From: Deltaproteobacteria bacterium
GTDB taxonomy: Bacteria > Desulfobacterota > Binatia > UBA1149 > SPBQ01
NCBI GenBank assembly: GCA_029262375.1
Contig: JAJCZM010000015.1
Location: 1 to 48,281, forward strand
DNA: 48,281 bases
Direction: 5' to 3'
Shown here: piece after piece, positions 7,124 to 16,359 of the stretch
How positions within the stretch are numbered: position 1 is the stretch's first letter
How the letters are laid out: every line of letters starts with the position of its first letter
Notes under the pieces: model-generated
Told to the model about the DNA's origin: nothing
Database searches by the model: none
The model's input: only the letters and a program-made list of their open reading frames with translations
Made by a program: the position numbers and the translations under genes

Positions 7124-8512
7124 TCACAAATCGCTCAATCGCTGGTGGTCGCCAGTGGTGGCCGCATGGATCGCACGCGCGGTGGCGGCCACTACACGTT
7201 CGAGTAGATCGGGCGGCATCGTGAGCGGCGGCATGAGCACCATCGTGTCAGCCAGGGGTCGAATGATGACGCCTTCCTCTCGTGCGGCCATGACGGCTCG
7301 ATGCGCGCGACGTTCGTCGGTTGGAAAGCGCCGGCCGGTTTCGGGGTCGGCCAAAATATCGAAACCGACCATCAAGCCTTTTTGCCGAACCGCGCCGGTA
7401 TGCGTGAGCGGTTCGATGTGGCGCGAGAGTGCGTCGCCGAATGCGTCGGCGTTGCGACGTGCCTGCCCGAGCGTGTCTTCGTCCTCGAATACGTCGAGGT
7501 TTGCGATTGCTGCAGCGCAGCCGACGGGATTGCCGCCGTACGTATGCCCATGGAACAACGTCTTGTAGTCGGAGTAAGTACCGCGAAACGCATCGAAGAG
7601 TTTCTCGGTCGCAAGCGTCGCAGCGACCGGTAGGTAGCCGGCCGTCAGGCCTTTCGCGACGCACATGATGTCGGGGGTGATGCCGGCCTGCTCGACAGCG
7701 AACATCGTACCGGTTCGCCCAAAGCCCGTTGCGACTTCGTCGCAAACGAGCAGCACGTCGTAGCGATCACAGAGTTCGCGTACGCCGCGTACGTAGCCCG
7801 GCGTCTGCGGCCAGATGCCTGCGGCGCCTTGCACGAGCGGCTCGATGAACACGGCAGCGATCTCGTGCCCTTTGTCTTCGAACAGCGCTTCGAGCTCAGT
7901 GAGGCTCGCACGACCTGCGGTTTCCAGTGCCTCGTCGGTGCACGCGCCGAGTCCGTTGAGCGGCTCGCAGAGGAACGGTGGACGAAACTTCAGCGCCTCG
8001 AACGTGATGGGTTCGTACCCGATGTGAAACGGTTCCGAGAATCCTAGACTTACAGAGCCGAGCGTATCGCCGTGGTATCCATCCACTAAGGATACGAAGC
8101 GCGTACGCTCGGGTTTTCCGACTTGGCGCCAATACTGAAACGCCATGCGGATCGCGACTTCGACGGCCGTCGACCCCGCGTCGGTGAAGAAGACGCGCGT
8201 GAGTCCTTCGGGCGCGATGGCTATGAGCCGGTCGGCCAATTCGATCGCCGGTACATGCGTGAGGCCGAGCATGGTCGTGTGGGCGACGCGGTCGATCTGT
8301 TCTTTCATCGCTTCGACGATGCGGGGATGCCCGTGACCGTGCACGTTGCACCAAATCGAAGACACGCCGTCGAGGTACTGCTTTCCGTTCGAATCGACGA
8401 GATAGAATCCCTCGGCGCGCTCGATGACGAGGGGTTCGTACGACATCCATTCGTCCATCTGTGTGAACGGGTGCCAAAGGTGGTCGTGGTCGCGGGCGGT
8501 GAGTTGAGTCAT
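7124..8512 (-). CDS. bioA: Adenosylmethionine-8-amino-7-oxononanoate aminotransferase BioA
   Basis: PLP-dependent class III aminotransferase that converts KAPA (8-amino-7-oxononanoate) to diaminopelargonate, usually with S-adenosylmethionine as amino donor. The 462-residue protein starts with the family signature HLWHPFTQM. It has GYHGDT (about 145-150), the PLP-binding CDEVATGFGRTG (Asp258) and the Schiff-base lysine Lys287 in CVAKGLTAGYLP. It begins 3 nt after the bioF stop and precedes bioD, so the three genes are translationally close. bioB and bioC are not in the window. Confidence 0.96.
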   Translation of the reverse strand: MTQLTARDHDHLWHPFTQMDEWMSYEPLVIERAEGFYLVDSNGKQYLDGVSSIWCNVHGHGHPRIVEAMKEQIDRVAHTTMLGLTHVPAIELADRLIAIAPEGLTRVFFTDAGSTAVEVAIRMAFQYWRQVGKPERTRFVSLVDGYHGDTLGSVSLGFSEPFHIGYEPITFEALKFRPPFLCEPLNGLGACTDEALETAGRASLTELEALFEDKGHEIAAVFIEPLVQGAAGIWPQTPGYVRGVRELCDRYDVLLVCDEVATGFGRTGTMFAVEQAGITPDIMCVAKGLTAGYLPVAATLATEKLFDAFRGTYSDYKTLFHGHTYGGNPVGCAAAIANLDVFEDEDTLGQARRNADAFGDALSRHIEPLTHTGAVRQKGLMVGFDILADPETGRRFPTDERRAHRAVMAAREEGVIIRPLADTMVLMPPLTMPPDLLERVVAATARAIHAATTGDHQRLSDL

Positions 8513-8515
8513 GAA

Positions 8516-9748
8516 CTAGGAAGTCCGAGCCGCGGCGGCCGCGACGGCACGGGCGATCGCGTCGGCCGCTCGATCGACCTGGGCATCCGTATGCGTGGCC
8601 ATCAAACTCACCCGCAGACGAGAAGTCCCGCGCGGCACCGTGGGCGGTCTGATTGCAGCTACGTAGATGCCCTCGTCGAGTAGGTCCTGCATGACTCGCA
8701 CCGTCGTGTCGGCATCGCCGATGATGATCGGAAGAATCTGCGAGTCGATGTTCGGAACGTCGAGCCCTGATTCGCGAAGGCGCGTGCCAAGCCGGTGTGC
8801 GCGAGCGAGCAACCCGGCGGAACGCTCGCGATCTCGCTCAGCAATGTCGATCGCGGCGTACGCCGCGGCGACCGCGGCCGGCGGCAGCCCGGTCGTGAAA
8901 ATGAACGAGCGCGCGCGATTTATCAGCAAGTCGACGAGGGCTTGCGAGCCGGCTACGTAGGCGCCGAAACTAGCCAGCGCTTTGCCGAGCGTGCCGACGA
9001 TGATGTCGACACCGCCTTGAAGGCCGAGTTCGGAGACGAGACCTGCGCCTTTGGGACCGAAGATTCCGGCGGCGTGCGCTTCGTCTACCATGAGCCAGGC
9101 ACCGTGTTCGCGGCACGCGGCAGAGATCTCGGCGAGCGGAGCCTTGTCGCCATCCATCGAGAAAACCGATTCGGTGATGACGAGTACGCGCTTCGCATCG
9201 GCGTGCTCGTCGAGCAGCGCCCGTAGTTGGGTCACGTCGTTGTGGCGATAGACGGCTGTTTGCGCGCGGCTGAGTCGGCATCCGTCGATGATGCTTGCGT
9301 GGTTGAGTTCGTCGCTCAGTACGACGTCGCCCGGGCGTACCAACGACGTAATGGTGCCGACGTTTGCTTGGTAGCCTGTCGAAAACACGAGTGCGCCTGG
9401 CGTGCCTTTCCACTCGGCCAAGCGTGTCTCGAGTTCTTCGTGCGCGCGCATGTGGCCTGAGATGAGACGCGACGATACGGCCGAGGTTCCATAGCGGCCT
9501 ATCGCTTCTGCGGCGGCGCGGCGCACGTCTGGATGGCTGGCGAGCCCGAGGTAGTTGTTCGAGCACAGGAGCAGGAATCTGCGGCCGTCGATTGTGACTT
9601 CGGGGTCTTGGTAGCCGTCGATCCGGCGCAGTCGGCGGCGCAGTCCGACCGAGTCGATCTCGTCGAGTGCGGCGCGCGCGGTTTCATCGAGCGTCGGGCG
9701 CAAGCGCGGCAAACTCAGAAAACTAGGCTTTATTAAAGGATCCGTCAT
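8516..9748 (-). CDS. bioF: 8-amino-7-oxononanoate synthase BioF
   Basis: PLP-dependent alpha-oxoamine synthase that condenses pimeloyl-ACP or pimeloyl-CoA with alanine to give 8-amino-7-oxononanoate, the first committed ring-forming step of biotin synthesis. The 410-residue sequence has CSNNYLGLASHP (about 62-73), ELNHASIIDG (His150), VDEAHAAGIFG (Asp222) and the PLP lysine Lys256 in GTLGKALASFGAY. KBL (glycine C-acetyltransferase) is a close relative, but the operon with bioA and bioD settles the assignment. A BirA-like operator lies about 50 nt upstream of its start. Confidence 0.95.
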   Translation of the reverse strand: MTDPLIKPSFLSLPRLRPTLDETARAALDEIDSVGLRRRLRRIDGYQDPEVTIDGRRFLLLCSNNYLGLASHPDVRRAAAEAIGRYGTSAVSSRLISGHMRAHEELETRLAEWKGTPGALVFSTGYQANVGTITSLVRPGDVVLSDELNHASIIDGCRLSRAQTAVYRHNDVTQLRALLDEHADAKRVLVITESVFSMDGDKAPLAEISAACREHGAWLMVDEAHAAGIFGPKGAGLVSELGLQGGVDIIVGTLGKALASFGAYVAGSQALVDLLINRARSFIFTTGLPPAAVAAAYAAIDIAERDRERSAGLLARAHRLGTRLRESGLDVPNIDSQILPIIIGDADTTVRVMQDLLDEGIYVAAIRPPTVPRGTSRLRVSLMATHTDAQVDRAADAIARAVAAAAARTS

Positions 9749-9792
9749 TGCGGCTGATCTCGGGGCTCCAGTACCTAGAGGGCAGAGCTGTG

Positions 9793-9834
9793 CTAGTCAA
9801 CTAGTCAACCAATGCCGATCGCCGGGTTGACTAG
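9793..9834. promoter_or_regulatory. BirA-like biotin operator between bioF and radA
   Basis: CTAGTCAACC (9801-9810) and GGTTGACTAG (9825-9834) form a perfect 10-bp inverted repeat with a 14-bp spacer. The AACC-N14-GGTT core fits the published bacterial BirA operator pattern (TGTwAACC-N14-16-GGTTwACA). An extra half-site-like CTAGTCAA lies directly before it (9793-9800). It is 53 bp upstream of the bioF start, where a repressor would block bioFAD transcription. No birA gene is in the window. Confidence 0.6.
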
Positions 9835-9959
9835 TGCCAATCGCGCTCGAAAAGCCCACTGGCCGGGCGTTTTTTCCTCGCTTTGCAGGCAGGCTGGGAA
9901 TAAGTGATCCGGCGCATGCGGCGTGCGGATCCGGTCCGTGGTCGCCGCACTGTGACTTT

Positions 9960-11330
9960 ATGGCTGCCAAGCGAACCTCTTACAGCTGCCAACAGTGCGG
10001 GCATCCAAGCCCGGGCTGGATGGGGAAGTGTCCGTCGTGCAACGCGTGGAACTCGTTCGTCGAAGAGGCGGCCGAGCCCTCGAAAGCATCACGCAAGCGC
10101 AGTCCGTCAAAGGTGGCGCGTACGGAATCGGCGGCGGTCGCGCTCGTCGATATCGATTCGGGCGGCGATGCGGCGCGCATTGCGACCGGTCAACGCGAAC
10201 TCGATCGGGTGCTCGGCGGCGGCCTCGTCCCTGGTTCGACGGTACTGATCGGCGGCGACCCGGGGATCGGCAAATCGACCATCGCCTTGCAGCTCGCGGC
10301 CGGTGTCGCTTCGGTCGAGCGTCCCGTTCTTTACGTCGCCGGCGAAGAAGCGGCTGCGCAGATTCGATTGCGCGCCGAGCGACTGGAAGTCGCAGCCGAC
10401 CAGATCTTCGTGCTCGGTGCGACCGATACCGGTGCGATCATCGCGGCGGTCGCGAAACATCGGCCCGCTGTCGTCATCGTCGATTCGATTCAGACCGTGC
10501 ATACCGACCGCGTGGAGTCCGCGCCCGGCTCGGTCGCTCAGCTGCGCGAAGCCGGTGCCGAACTCGTCATGGCAGGACGCGAATATTCGGCCGCCATGGT
10601 CATGATCGGCCACGTAACCAAAGAAGGTTATCTCGCCGGACCGCGCGTCCTCGAGCACATGGTCGATACGGTGCTCTATTTCGAGGGCGACAAGAACTAC
10701 GTATTCCGAATCCTTCGCGCCGTGAAGAACCGCTTCGGGCCGGCCGGCGAGATCGGCATCTTCGAGATGCGATCGACGGGATTGGCCGAGGTAGACAATC
10801 CTTCTGAAGCATTTACCGGTGCCGAGCGCTCGACGGCGCCGGGCTCGGTCGTAACCGCCGCCATCGAAGGAAGTCGGGCGTTACTGGTCGAGGTACAGGC
10901 GCTCGCGGCGCCCAGTCATCCCGGAAACGCTCGCCGGACTACCCTCGGTGTGGACCATGGTCGTGTCGCCATGTTGGCCGCGGTCATGGAACGCCGGCTC
11001 GGGCTCTCGATGGTGAGTCACGACCTGTTCGTCAATACGGTGGGCGGCGTGCGGGTGGACGACCCAGGTGTCGATCTTGCGGTGATTGCCGCGTTGGCGT
11101 CGAGCTTCGTCGACAAACCGCTGCCATCGGATCTCGTCGTGATCGGAGAGGTGGGACTGACGGGAGAAGTACGCTCGATCAGTCAGCCGCAAGCGCGCAT
11201 TCAAGAGGCCGTGCGTCTAGGCTTCACGCATCTCGTCGTCCCCAAGGCCATCGAGGATCAGGCGAAGGCGGCCGGCGCGAAAACCGTGTCGGGCGTGGCG
11301 ACGATCGAAGAGGCTTGGCAGGCGCTCTAG
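9960..11330 (+). CDS. radA: DNA repair protein RadA (Sms)
   Basis: Bacterial RadA, a DnaB-like hexameric helicase that promotes branch migration in recombinational repair. The protein has a zinc finger CQQC...CPSC (Cys10, 13, 24, 27), a Walker A GGDPGIGKST (Lys105), the RadA-specific KNRFG motif (256-260) and a C-terminal Lon-protease-like domain (about 285-456). An upstream extension to 9834 is open, but it would put 42 unrelated residues before the zinc finger and overlap the BirA-like operator. The ATG at 9960 gives MAAKRTSYSCQQCG and the normal length of 456. It is divergent from the bio operon. Confidence 0.95.
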   Translation: MAAKRTSYSCQQCGHPSPGWMGKCPSCNAWNSFVEEAAEPSKASRKRSPSKVARTESAAVALVDIDSGGDAARIATGQRELDRVLGGGLVPGSTVLIGGDPGIGKSTIALQLAAGVASVERPVLYVAGEEAAAQIRLRAERLEVAADQIFVLGATDTGAIIAAVAKHRPAVVIVDSIQTVHTDRVESAPGSVAQLREAGAELVMAGREYSAAMVMIGHVTKEGYLAGPRVLEHMVDTVLYFEGDKNYVFRILRAVKNRFGPAGEIGIFEMRSTGLAEVDNPSEAFTGAERSTAPGSVVTAAIEGSRALLVEVQALAAPSHPGNARRTTLGVDHGRVAMLAAVMERRLGLSMVSHDLFVNTVGGVRVDDPGVDLAVIAALASSFVDKPLPSDLVVIGEVGLTGEVRSISQPQARIQEAVRLGFTHLVVPKAIEDQAKAAGAKTVSGVATIEEAWQAL

Positions 11331-11365
11331 CTTGCGGCGCACCGCGACCTTGGTAAAACCAGGTC

Positions 11366-12145
11366 ATGTCGAAGTTCAGCCGTCTCAATTCGTTTGTAGA
11401 TTTCGTTTCCGTCGTATCCGCCGTGACCGTTACAGCGGTTGCCGCAACGCTTGCGCTCGCTGCTCCGGCGTCGGCGGACAACCACGGCGAGGCCAAAACC
11501 GAGTCCGCGAAGCCTGCCGCCGAGCCGGCTGCCAAGCCCGCCGCGAAGCCCGTCGCCAAAGCCGCCGGGGATCCAGTCGCGCAGGTCGAGGCGTTCATCG
11601 CAACGCAGAAGATCGACAAAGCCAACAGCCGCTGGCGCACGACGCTCAAGCAGCCGCCGGTCGCCGACTTCTCGGCGGGTAAATCCTACGCATGGGTTCT
11701 CGAGACCACACAAGGCACGATCACGATCGATCTCATGCCGAAGGTCGCACCGATGCACGTGACCAGCACGATCTATCTGACGAAGCTCGGTTTCTACGAC
11801 GGCCTGAGCTTTCACCGCGTCATCCCCGGTTTCATGGCGCAGGGCGGTTGCCCGCTCGGAAACGGCATGGGTGGACCGGGCTATAAGTACCAGGGCGAGT
11901 TCGACTCGAGTGCCAGGCACGACAAGCAGGGCACCTTGAGCATGGCGAACGCCGGGCCGGGTACCGACGGCAGCCAATTCTTCCTCACGTTCGGGCCGAC
12001 CCCGCATCTGAACGACCGGCACACGGTGTTCGGTGCCGTGTCGCAGGGACACGCGGCTCTCAAGGCGTTGGAAGCGTTGGGTACGCCTCGTGGCGGTACG
12101 AAAGAAAAACTGCTGATCAACAAGGCGACGATCGTCGTCAAGTAG
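11366..12145 (+). CDS. Secreted peptidyl-prolyl cis-trans isomerase, cyclophilin type
   Basis: A periplasmic or envelope cyclophilin of 259 residues that catalyses proline isomerisation during protein folding. A signal peptide covers about 1-37 (cleavage near PASA-DN). An Ala/Pro/Lys-rich linker of tandem PAAKP-type units follows (about 45-67), then the cyclophilin domain (about 105-258). Conserved pieces are FHRVIPGFMAQGG with the catalytic Arg, GSQFFLTFGPTPHLND and HTVFGAV. It starts 35 nt after radA on the same strand and converges with hspQ. The Lys/Ala/Pro linker may be a wall or membrane spacer. Confidence 0.92.
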   Translation: MSKFSRLNSFVDFVSVVSAVTVTAVAATLALAAPASADNHGEAKTESAKPAAEPAAKPAAKPVAKAAGDPVAQVEAFIATQKIDKANSRWRTTLKQPPVADFSAGKSYAWVLETTQGTITIDLMPKVAPMHVTSTIYLTKLGFYDGLSFHRVIPGFMAQGGCPLGNGMGGPGYKYQGEFDSSARHDKQGTLSMANAGPGTDGSQFFLTFGPTPHLNDRHTVFGAVSQGHAALKALEALGTPRGGTKEKLLINKATIVVK

Positions 12146-12162
12146 CGCGCTGGTTTGGCTGG

Positions 12163-12504
12163 TCAGTTTGCTTGGCCGATAGGCCCGCCCGTCTTCGGGC
12201 GGTAGACGCCGTCGAACGGTCCGTCGAATAGCTCGCAGACCTGCGGGTGTCGGCAAGGCTCGCCGGTTTCGTCGGGCAAGCAGTTCTGCTCCGATACATA
12301 CGCGACGTAGACGGTCTGCTCGTTCTCAGCGAGCACGTGATAGTACGGCTGGTCTTTCGCAGGGCGCATCTCTTCAGGGATGGACAGCCACCATTGCTCG
12401 GTGTTGTCGAATGTCGGATCGACATCGAACACGACGCCGCGAAAAGGAAAGAATCGATGCTGGATGATCTGGCCGATTCCGTAGCGCGCGCTGCGTGTTG
12501 TCAT
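12163..12504 (-). CDS. hspQ: HspQ-family (YccV-like) protein
   Basis: A 113-residue protein of the HspQ/hemimethylated-DNA-binding YccV family, in enterobacteria a small heat-shock factor and Lon specificity enhancer. The family pattern is clear: YGIGQIIQHRFFPFRGVVFD near the N-terminus, WWLSIPEEMRPAKDQPYYHV in the middle and YVSEQNCLPD after it. The C-terminal tail with CRHPQVCELFDG is longer than in E. coli. It lies 16 nt downstream of the PLC-like gene on the same strand and could be co-transcribed with it. It converges with the cyclophilin gene, the stops being 17 nt apart. Confidence 0.85.
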   Translation of the reverse strand: MTTRSARYGIGQIIQHRFFPFRGVVFDVDPTFDNTEQWWLSIPEEMRPAKDQPYYHVLAENEQTVYVAYVSEQNCLPDETGEPCRHPQVCELFDGPFDGVYRPKTGGPIGQAN

Positions 12505-12520
12505 GCCCCAAGCTCCGTCG

Positions 12521-14158
12521 TCAGCCGCCGCAACTACCGAGGCCGTTCAAGCTATCGACCACTTTCGAAACGTCACCGACATCGACGAAGTCCACAGTGA
12601 CGAAGTTCGGCAGTTGTCCGCCTTCCGTTTCGCACTGTACGGCGCGGTCGCCGAGCAGTGGATTGTAGTTTACTTGCTCAGCAAACGACTTCAGTCCGAT
12701 CGGGTTCGTTATGAAATGATTGAAGATGAACAAGTCATTGCCCGGCGTTCCGCGATTGCCGGCGCAGCTGAAGTCTTCCGGCGCGAGATAACTGTAGTGT
12801 GTTTCCCACGCGAAGTCGGTCCACAAGTAGTGATGCCACGAGAGTGCGGCCGATGAGTCATCGGTCAGTACGATAAGTCTCGTGTCGGCGTCGATCAGTT
12901 GTTGCAGGGTCGGCCACGGTTGACCGGCCGTCTGAGAGTGAAGATAGGGATCTAGTCCGGCTGCGGTGAATTCCGTCGCGGTATCGGCTTCGCTGATGTA
13001 GCTCTCGAAGATGATGCTGACGACCTCGTTCGGTCGCGCGTCGAGGAACTCTCGAATTCGTACCAGCCCATCGACGAGCGGTTCGCGCCAGTTCTGCAGC
13101 ATGTTGAGGTTGCAGCTGGCGTGGCACAGATGCGGGGATCCCATGAAGTAGTGGGTGTCGAGCATCAACGATCTCACACCGCGTTCCAGTTGATTGGAGA
13201 TTCCCCAAGTCTGTAGCGGTGCGCCCCAGTTTTCGTCTTTGTTCGACATGGCGTTGTGCGCCGTCGCGTAGGAGACGGCGTCGAACGTGCGATCGCAGAG
13301 ATCGCCGGATCCATTGCATCGGCCGTCGTCGATCGTGCAGCTGCCGTTGGCCGTGGTGTCGTCGAACACATCGCAATCGCGCGTGAGACCGTAGTACGCG
13401 TTGATCAATTGGCAGGATCGACACCGCGTCTGCGCGCCGAAGCAGGCGGGCGCGTCGATCGCCCCGACGCAGGGGCCGGGGAAAGCGACGTCCAGATCTA
13501 TGCCGTTGCAAGATTTGGCCACGGTATCGTCGAGCTTCGTTTCGGCCTTCATGACCTTGCCTTTCGCGTCGGCGACAACGGTGTCGAAGCAGGCCTCGAG
13601 TGTTGCGGTCGAATCGATCGAAGAGTCTTTCAATCCGTTCTTGGTGCAGCCTGCGAATTCTTTGAGGACCGTCGCTGCGAGTTTGGAAGCAGACTTCTGT
13701 ACTTTGCCTTGGCACTTCGCGCCGTTCTTGTCGGTGGCGGCGCGAATCGTTGCGTCGTCGAGCAGCGGGCCGAACAGATAGCCTGAAGGTGCCGGGTTCA
13801 CGAGGCCGAGCACGGGGCGCAAATCGGTGTCGCCGCTGAACCAAGTGGGGTGTTGCAGGCCGTAGGCGCATCCAGGCCCGGCGGCGTCGGCGACCGACAC
13901 GGCAGCCTTTGCGACTTTTCCTTTCAGGTCGCCGAGCACACAGGCATCGGCATCGCTACACTGCGTGAGTTTCTCTTTCGACACGTTCTTTACGCAGCTG
14001 CCTACTTCTTTCTCATAGGCTTTGACGAGTTTCTGCGTCGTCTTCGCCAACCCGTTGATGCAGTCCTGCTGTTGCCCCGTGGCGGGCTGACCCCAAGCAG
14101 GGGCTGCGGCGAGTAGCAGCGTCAGAAGAATGGCGGAGGTTCGAGTGCGTGTGTGCAT
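12521..14158 (-). CDS. Secreted PLC-like phosphodiesterase with N-terminal Cys/Lys-rich repeats
   Basis: A 545-residue exported protein. A signal peptide (about 1-23) precedes two roughly 65-residue repeats (Cys33-Cys97 and Cys149-Cys217). Each has spaced cysteines and a lysine-rich helical pattern ending in LKGKV/AKGKV, shared with the minus-strand protein at 33.1-34.3 kb. The C-terminal half (about 290-545) resembles PI-PLC X-domain TIM barrels: SYATAHNAMS with candidate catalytic His301, LERGVRSLMLDTH and LCHASC with candidate second His346, then NEVVSIIFESYI. Substrate is unknown; phosphatidylinositol or another phosphodiester is possible. Predicted location is periplasm or cell surface. 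It lies upstream of hspQ on the same strand. Confidence 0.8.
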   Translation of the reverse strand: MHTRTRTSAILLTLLLAAAPAWGQPATGQQQDCINGLAKTTQKLVKAYEKEVGSCVKNVSKEKLTQCSDADACVLGDLKGKVAKAAVSVADAAGPGCAYGLQHPTWFSGDTDLRPVLGLVNPAPSGYLFGPLLDDATIRAATDKNGAKCQGKVQKSASKLAATVLKEFAGCTKNGLKDSSIDSTATLEACFDTVVADAKGKVMKAETKLDDTVAKSCNGIDLDVAFPGPCVGAIDAPACFGAQTRCRSCQLINAYYGLTRDCDVFDDTTANGSCTIDDGRCNGSGDLCDRTFDAVSYATAHNAMSNKDENWGAPLQTWGISNQLERGVRSLMLDTHYFMGSPHLCHASCNLNMLQNWREPLVDGLVRIREFLDARPNEVVSIIFESYISEADTATEFTAAGLDPYLHSQTAGQPWPTLQQLIDADTRLIVLTDDSSAALSWHHYLWTDFAWETHYSYLAPEDFSCAGNRGTPGNDLFIFNHFITNPIGLKSFAEQVNYNPLLGDRAVQCETEGGQLPNFVTVDFVDVGDVSKVVDSLNGLGSCGG

Positions 14159-14287
14159 GACGGATAGCTCTCCAAAGAGGCTTATCTCATAGCACTGTTT
14201 CGCCGGTCAACACAGATGATTGACCGCGTCCGCCCCCCACATGGATGTGAGAGGGCGGATAGTCGCGAGATTAACCGGCTACTGCGG

Positions 14288-16204
14288 CTACTGAACGTAG
14301 GCCTGAACGAGTTCCTGGTTGTAGGTGATGTCGATCGAGCCCTTGAGCGACTGAACGAATGCGTCCATCGCCCCCTGCTCTTTGCGGCGGCGGACCGCGT
14401 CGAGTCGATCCTTCTTCACGAGATCGAAATCCTCGCGTAGTGCCGGTTCGAAGCTTTTTCGCGCCAGTACGTATGCATCGCCGCGTAGCGTGTATGCTCG
14501 CGGAAGTAATTCACCGTCCTGCGTGGCGGCGAACGCGGCCTCTTTGGCTGCGGGTAGGTTGCCGATGCCCGGAATGAATCCGCCCTGCTTGGGGAAGCCG
14601 TCGGTTTCACCGAGTTCCAAGCCATCGACGTCGGCGTAGTCGTCGAGCGACTTACCGTCCTTGAGGTCGTTGAGAATGGAATCAGCCTTCTCGCGTGCTG
14701 CATCTTCTGCGCGTGTTTTGCGAAACTCTTTCTCAACCACTTCTCGCGCGTCGGCGAGCTCCGGAAGGTGCGAAGCAACACGCTCGCGCAGCACGATGAT
14801 GTAGTAGGCGTCGCCAACGTGTACCGCTTCGCTGACTTCGCCGATTTCACCGAGAGCGAGTGCGGCCTGAATGAACGACGCCGACGGAGTGATGTCTTCG
14901 AGTGTGGCGCCTTGGCGAATCACATCTGTCTCGGTGATGTCCACCCCTCGCTCTTCAACAATCGTGTCTATGGAGACGCCGTCTTGAATGGCGAGTGCGT
15001 CGTCAGCCGCGGCGTCGAACACGAGATCTTTTGCGGCGTCGTTTGCGAGCGTCTGTGCGATGTCCGCACGGACGTCTTCCAGCGATTTCACACCACCCGC
15101 GTCGTAGGAGTACTTCTTGATGATGTGGTAGCCGAAGCGCGACTCGACGACATCGCTGGTTTCGTCGATTGCGAGGGCGAACGCCGCCTCTTCGAAAGGC
15201 TTGACCATTGCGCCACGCCCGAACTTCCCGAGATCGCCGCCCGATGCCGCGGAACCGTCTTCGGACTCTTCCTTAGCGACTTCGGCGAAGTCTTCGCCGG
15301 CCTTGAGGCGATCTGCGACTTTGTCGATCGCTGCGCGCGCCTCGGCCTTCGCCGCGTCGTCGTCGCCCTTGAACTTCTTCAAGATGTGGCGTGCGCCGGC
15401 CTGCTCCTTGGTCGTGAACTCGCTGTCCTTGTTCAGGTTGTAGTAGGACTCGATCTCTTCGTCGCTGATTGCGTCGGGCTCGGCGAAGCCGGACTCGGTG
15501 TACTTGATGTAACCGACCTTCACGCCGTCGCCGATCCGGTACTCTTCTTTGTTTTCTTCAAAGTAGGCGGCGAGGTCTGCGTCGTCGATCTTGATCGAAT
15601 CGCGCAAGTCGGTACCGCTTACTTTGATGTAGTCGAGCACTATCTTGTCGGCGCTCTGGCGGTACTCCTCGAATGCTTCGTCTTCGCTCACGTGCACGCC
15701 CGCTCGCACGATGTCTACGAGTTGCTCGATGAGCATTTGCTGGCGAACGTTCTCTTCGAAGCGTTTCGCGCTCAAGCCCTGCCGTTGCAGCGCAGCGTTG
15801 TACGCATCGATTGAGAACCGACCTTCGGGGCGGAACGCATCGATCTCACGAATCTCGTAACGCAGCGACTCGTCGGGGACCAACAAACCAAGTCGCGTCG
15901 CTTCGGCTTCGAGCACTGCGCCGTCTACGAGTTGGTTGAGCGTGGTGCTGCCGACGTCGAGCGCTTGCAGGAGTTGCGGAGTCAGTCGCTGGCCGTACTG
16001 CTCGCGGTAGTACTGCTCGTTTCGACGACGGGCGTCCTGGTACTCCGTGAGCGAGATGGCCTGGTCACCGACTTGTGCGACCGTGGTCTGGGCGCCGATG
16101 AGGCCGCCTGCGCCACCCATGAAGAAGATGAAAACGATCGCGATCAGGCCGAGAACGATCTGGACTGGAAGCGACGACTTATTGTTACGTAGATAATCGA
16201 GCAC
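14288..16204 (-). CDS. ppiD: PpiD/SurA-like periplasmic folding chaperone with parvulin domain
   Basis: An inner-membrane-anchored periplasmic chaperone and peptidyl-prolyl isomerase of 638 residues. A single N-terminal membrane anchor (about 13-36, [16 protein letters not shown]) follows the cytoplasmic [11 protein letters not shown], as in E. coli PpiD. A SurA-N-like region comes next (about 40-240), then a parvulin domain (about 270-370) with [29 protein letters not shown] and [12 protein letters not shown] second degenerate parvulin-like segment and a charged C-terminal tail complete it. It helps fold outer-membrane and secreted proteins, which fits the many exported proteins in this window. 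trxA lies upstream on the same strand behind its own terminator. Confidence 0.9.
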   Translation of the reverse strand: MLDYLRNNKSSLPVQIVLGLIAIVFIFFMGGAGGLIGAQTTVAQVGDQAISLTEYQDARRRNEQYYREQYGQRLTPQLLQALDVGSTTLNQLVDGAVLEAEATRLGLLVPDESLRYEIREIDAFRPEGRFSIDAYNAALQRQGLSAKRFEENVRQQMLIEQLVDIVRAGVHVSEDEAFEEYRQSADKIVLDYIKVSGTDLRDSIKIDDADLAAYFEENKEEYRIGDGVKVGYIKYTESGFAEPDAISDEEIESYYNLNKDSEFTTKEQAGARHILKKFKGDDDAAKAEARAAIDKVADRLKAGEDFAEVAKEESEDGSAASGGDLGKFGRGAMVKPFEEAAFALAIDETSDVVESRFGYHIIKKYSYDAGGVKSLEDVRADIAQTLANDAAKDLVFDAAADDALAIQDGVSIDTIVEERGVDITETDVIRQGATLEDITPSASFIQAALALGEIGEVSEAVHVGDAYYIIVLRERVASHLPELADAREVVEKEFRKTRAEDAAREKADSILNDLKDGKSLDDYADVDGLELGETDGFPKQGGFIPGIGNLPAAKEAAFAATQDGELLPRAYTLRGDAYVLARKSFEPALREDFDLVKKDRLDAVRRRKEQGAMDAFVQSLKGSIDITYNQELVQAYVQ

Positions 16205-16286
16205 GACATGGAAGGCTAAAACAGCTTGGCCCGGAGTGCAATTTGTTAGGGGGGCCTAGGGAGCTGATTTTTCAACTTAAAATGAC

Positions 16287-16320
16287 AAAAGCCGCCCTCC
16301 GGTACTGGAGAGCGGCTTTT
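16287..16320 (-). terminator. Rho-independent terminator of trxA
   Basis: AAAAGCCGC (16287-16295) pairs with GCGGCTTTT (16312-16320), with an inner CTCC/GGAG pair in the loop. Read on the minus strand it is followed by GTCATTTT, 40 nt after the trxA stop. The A and T flanks make it potentially bidirectional. Confidence 0.85.
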
Positions 16321-16359
16321 AAGCCCGTCGGCCGGACGGGATTCGGTCAGGGCCGCGGC

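Noticed and set aside
9834..9959. Upstream extension of radA with 42 extra residues
   Set aside because: The extra residues match nothing in RadA. The zinc finger normally begins within ten residues of the start, and the extension would begin inside the BirA-like operator.
14159..14287. Terminator after ppiD
   Set aside because: A TCCGCCC/GGGCGGA stem is present, but no T-run follows it on the minus strand, so it is not called.
14768..15814. A 348-codon open frame on the plus strand opposite ppiD
   Set aside because: It is the mirror of a clear ppiD coding frame. The product has an odd Val/Cys/Asp-rich composition with no recognisable domain, as expected from antisense of GC-rich codons.
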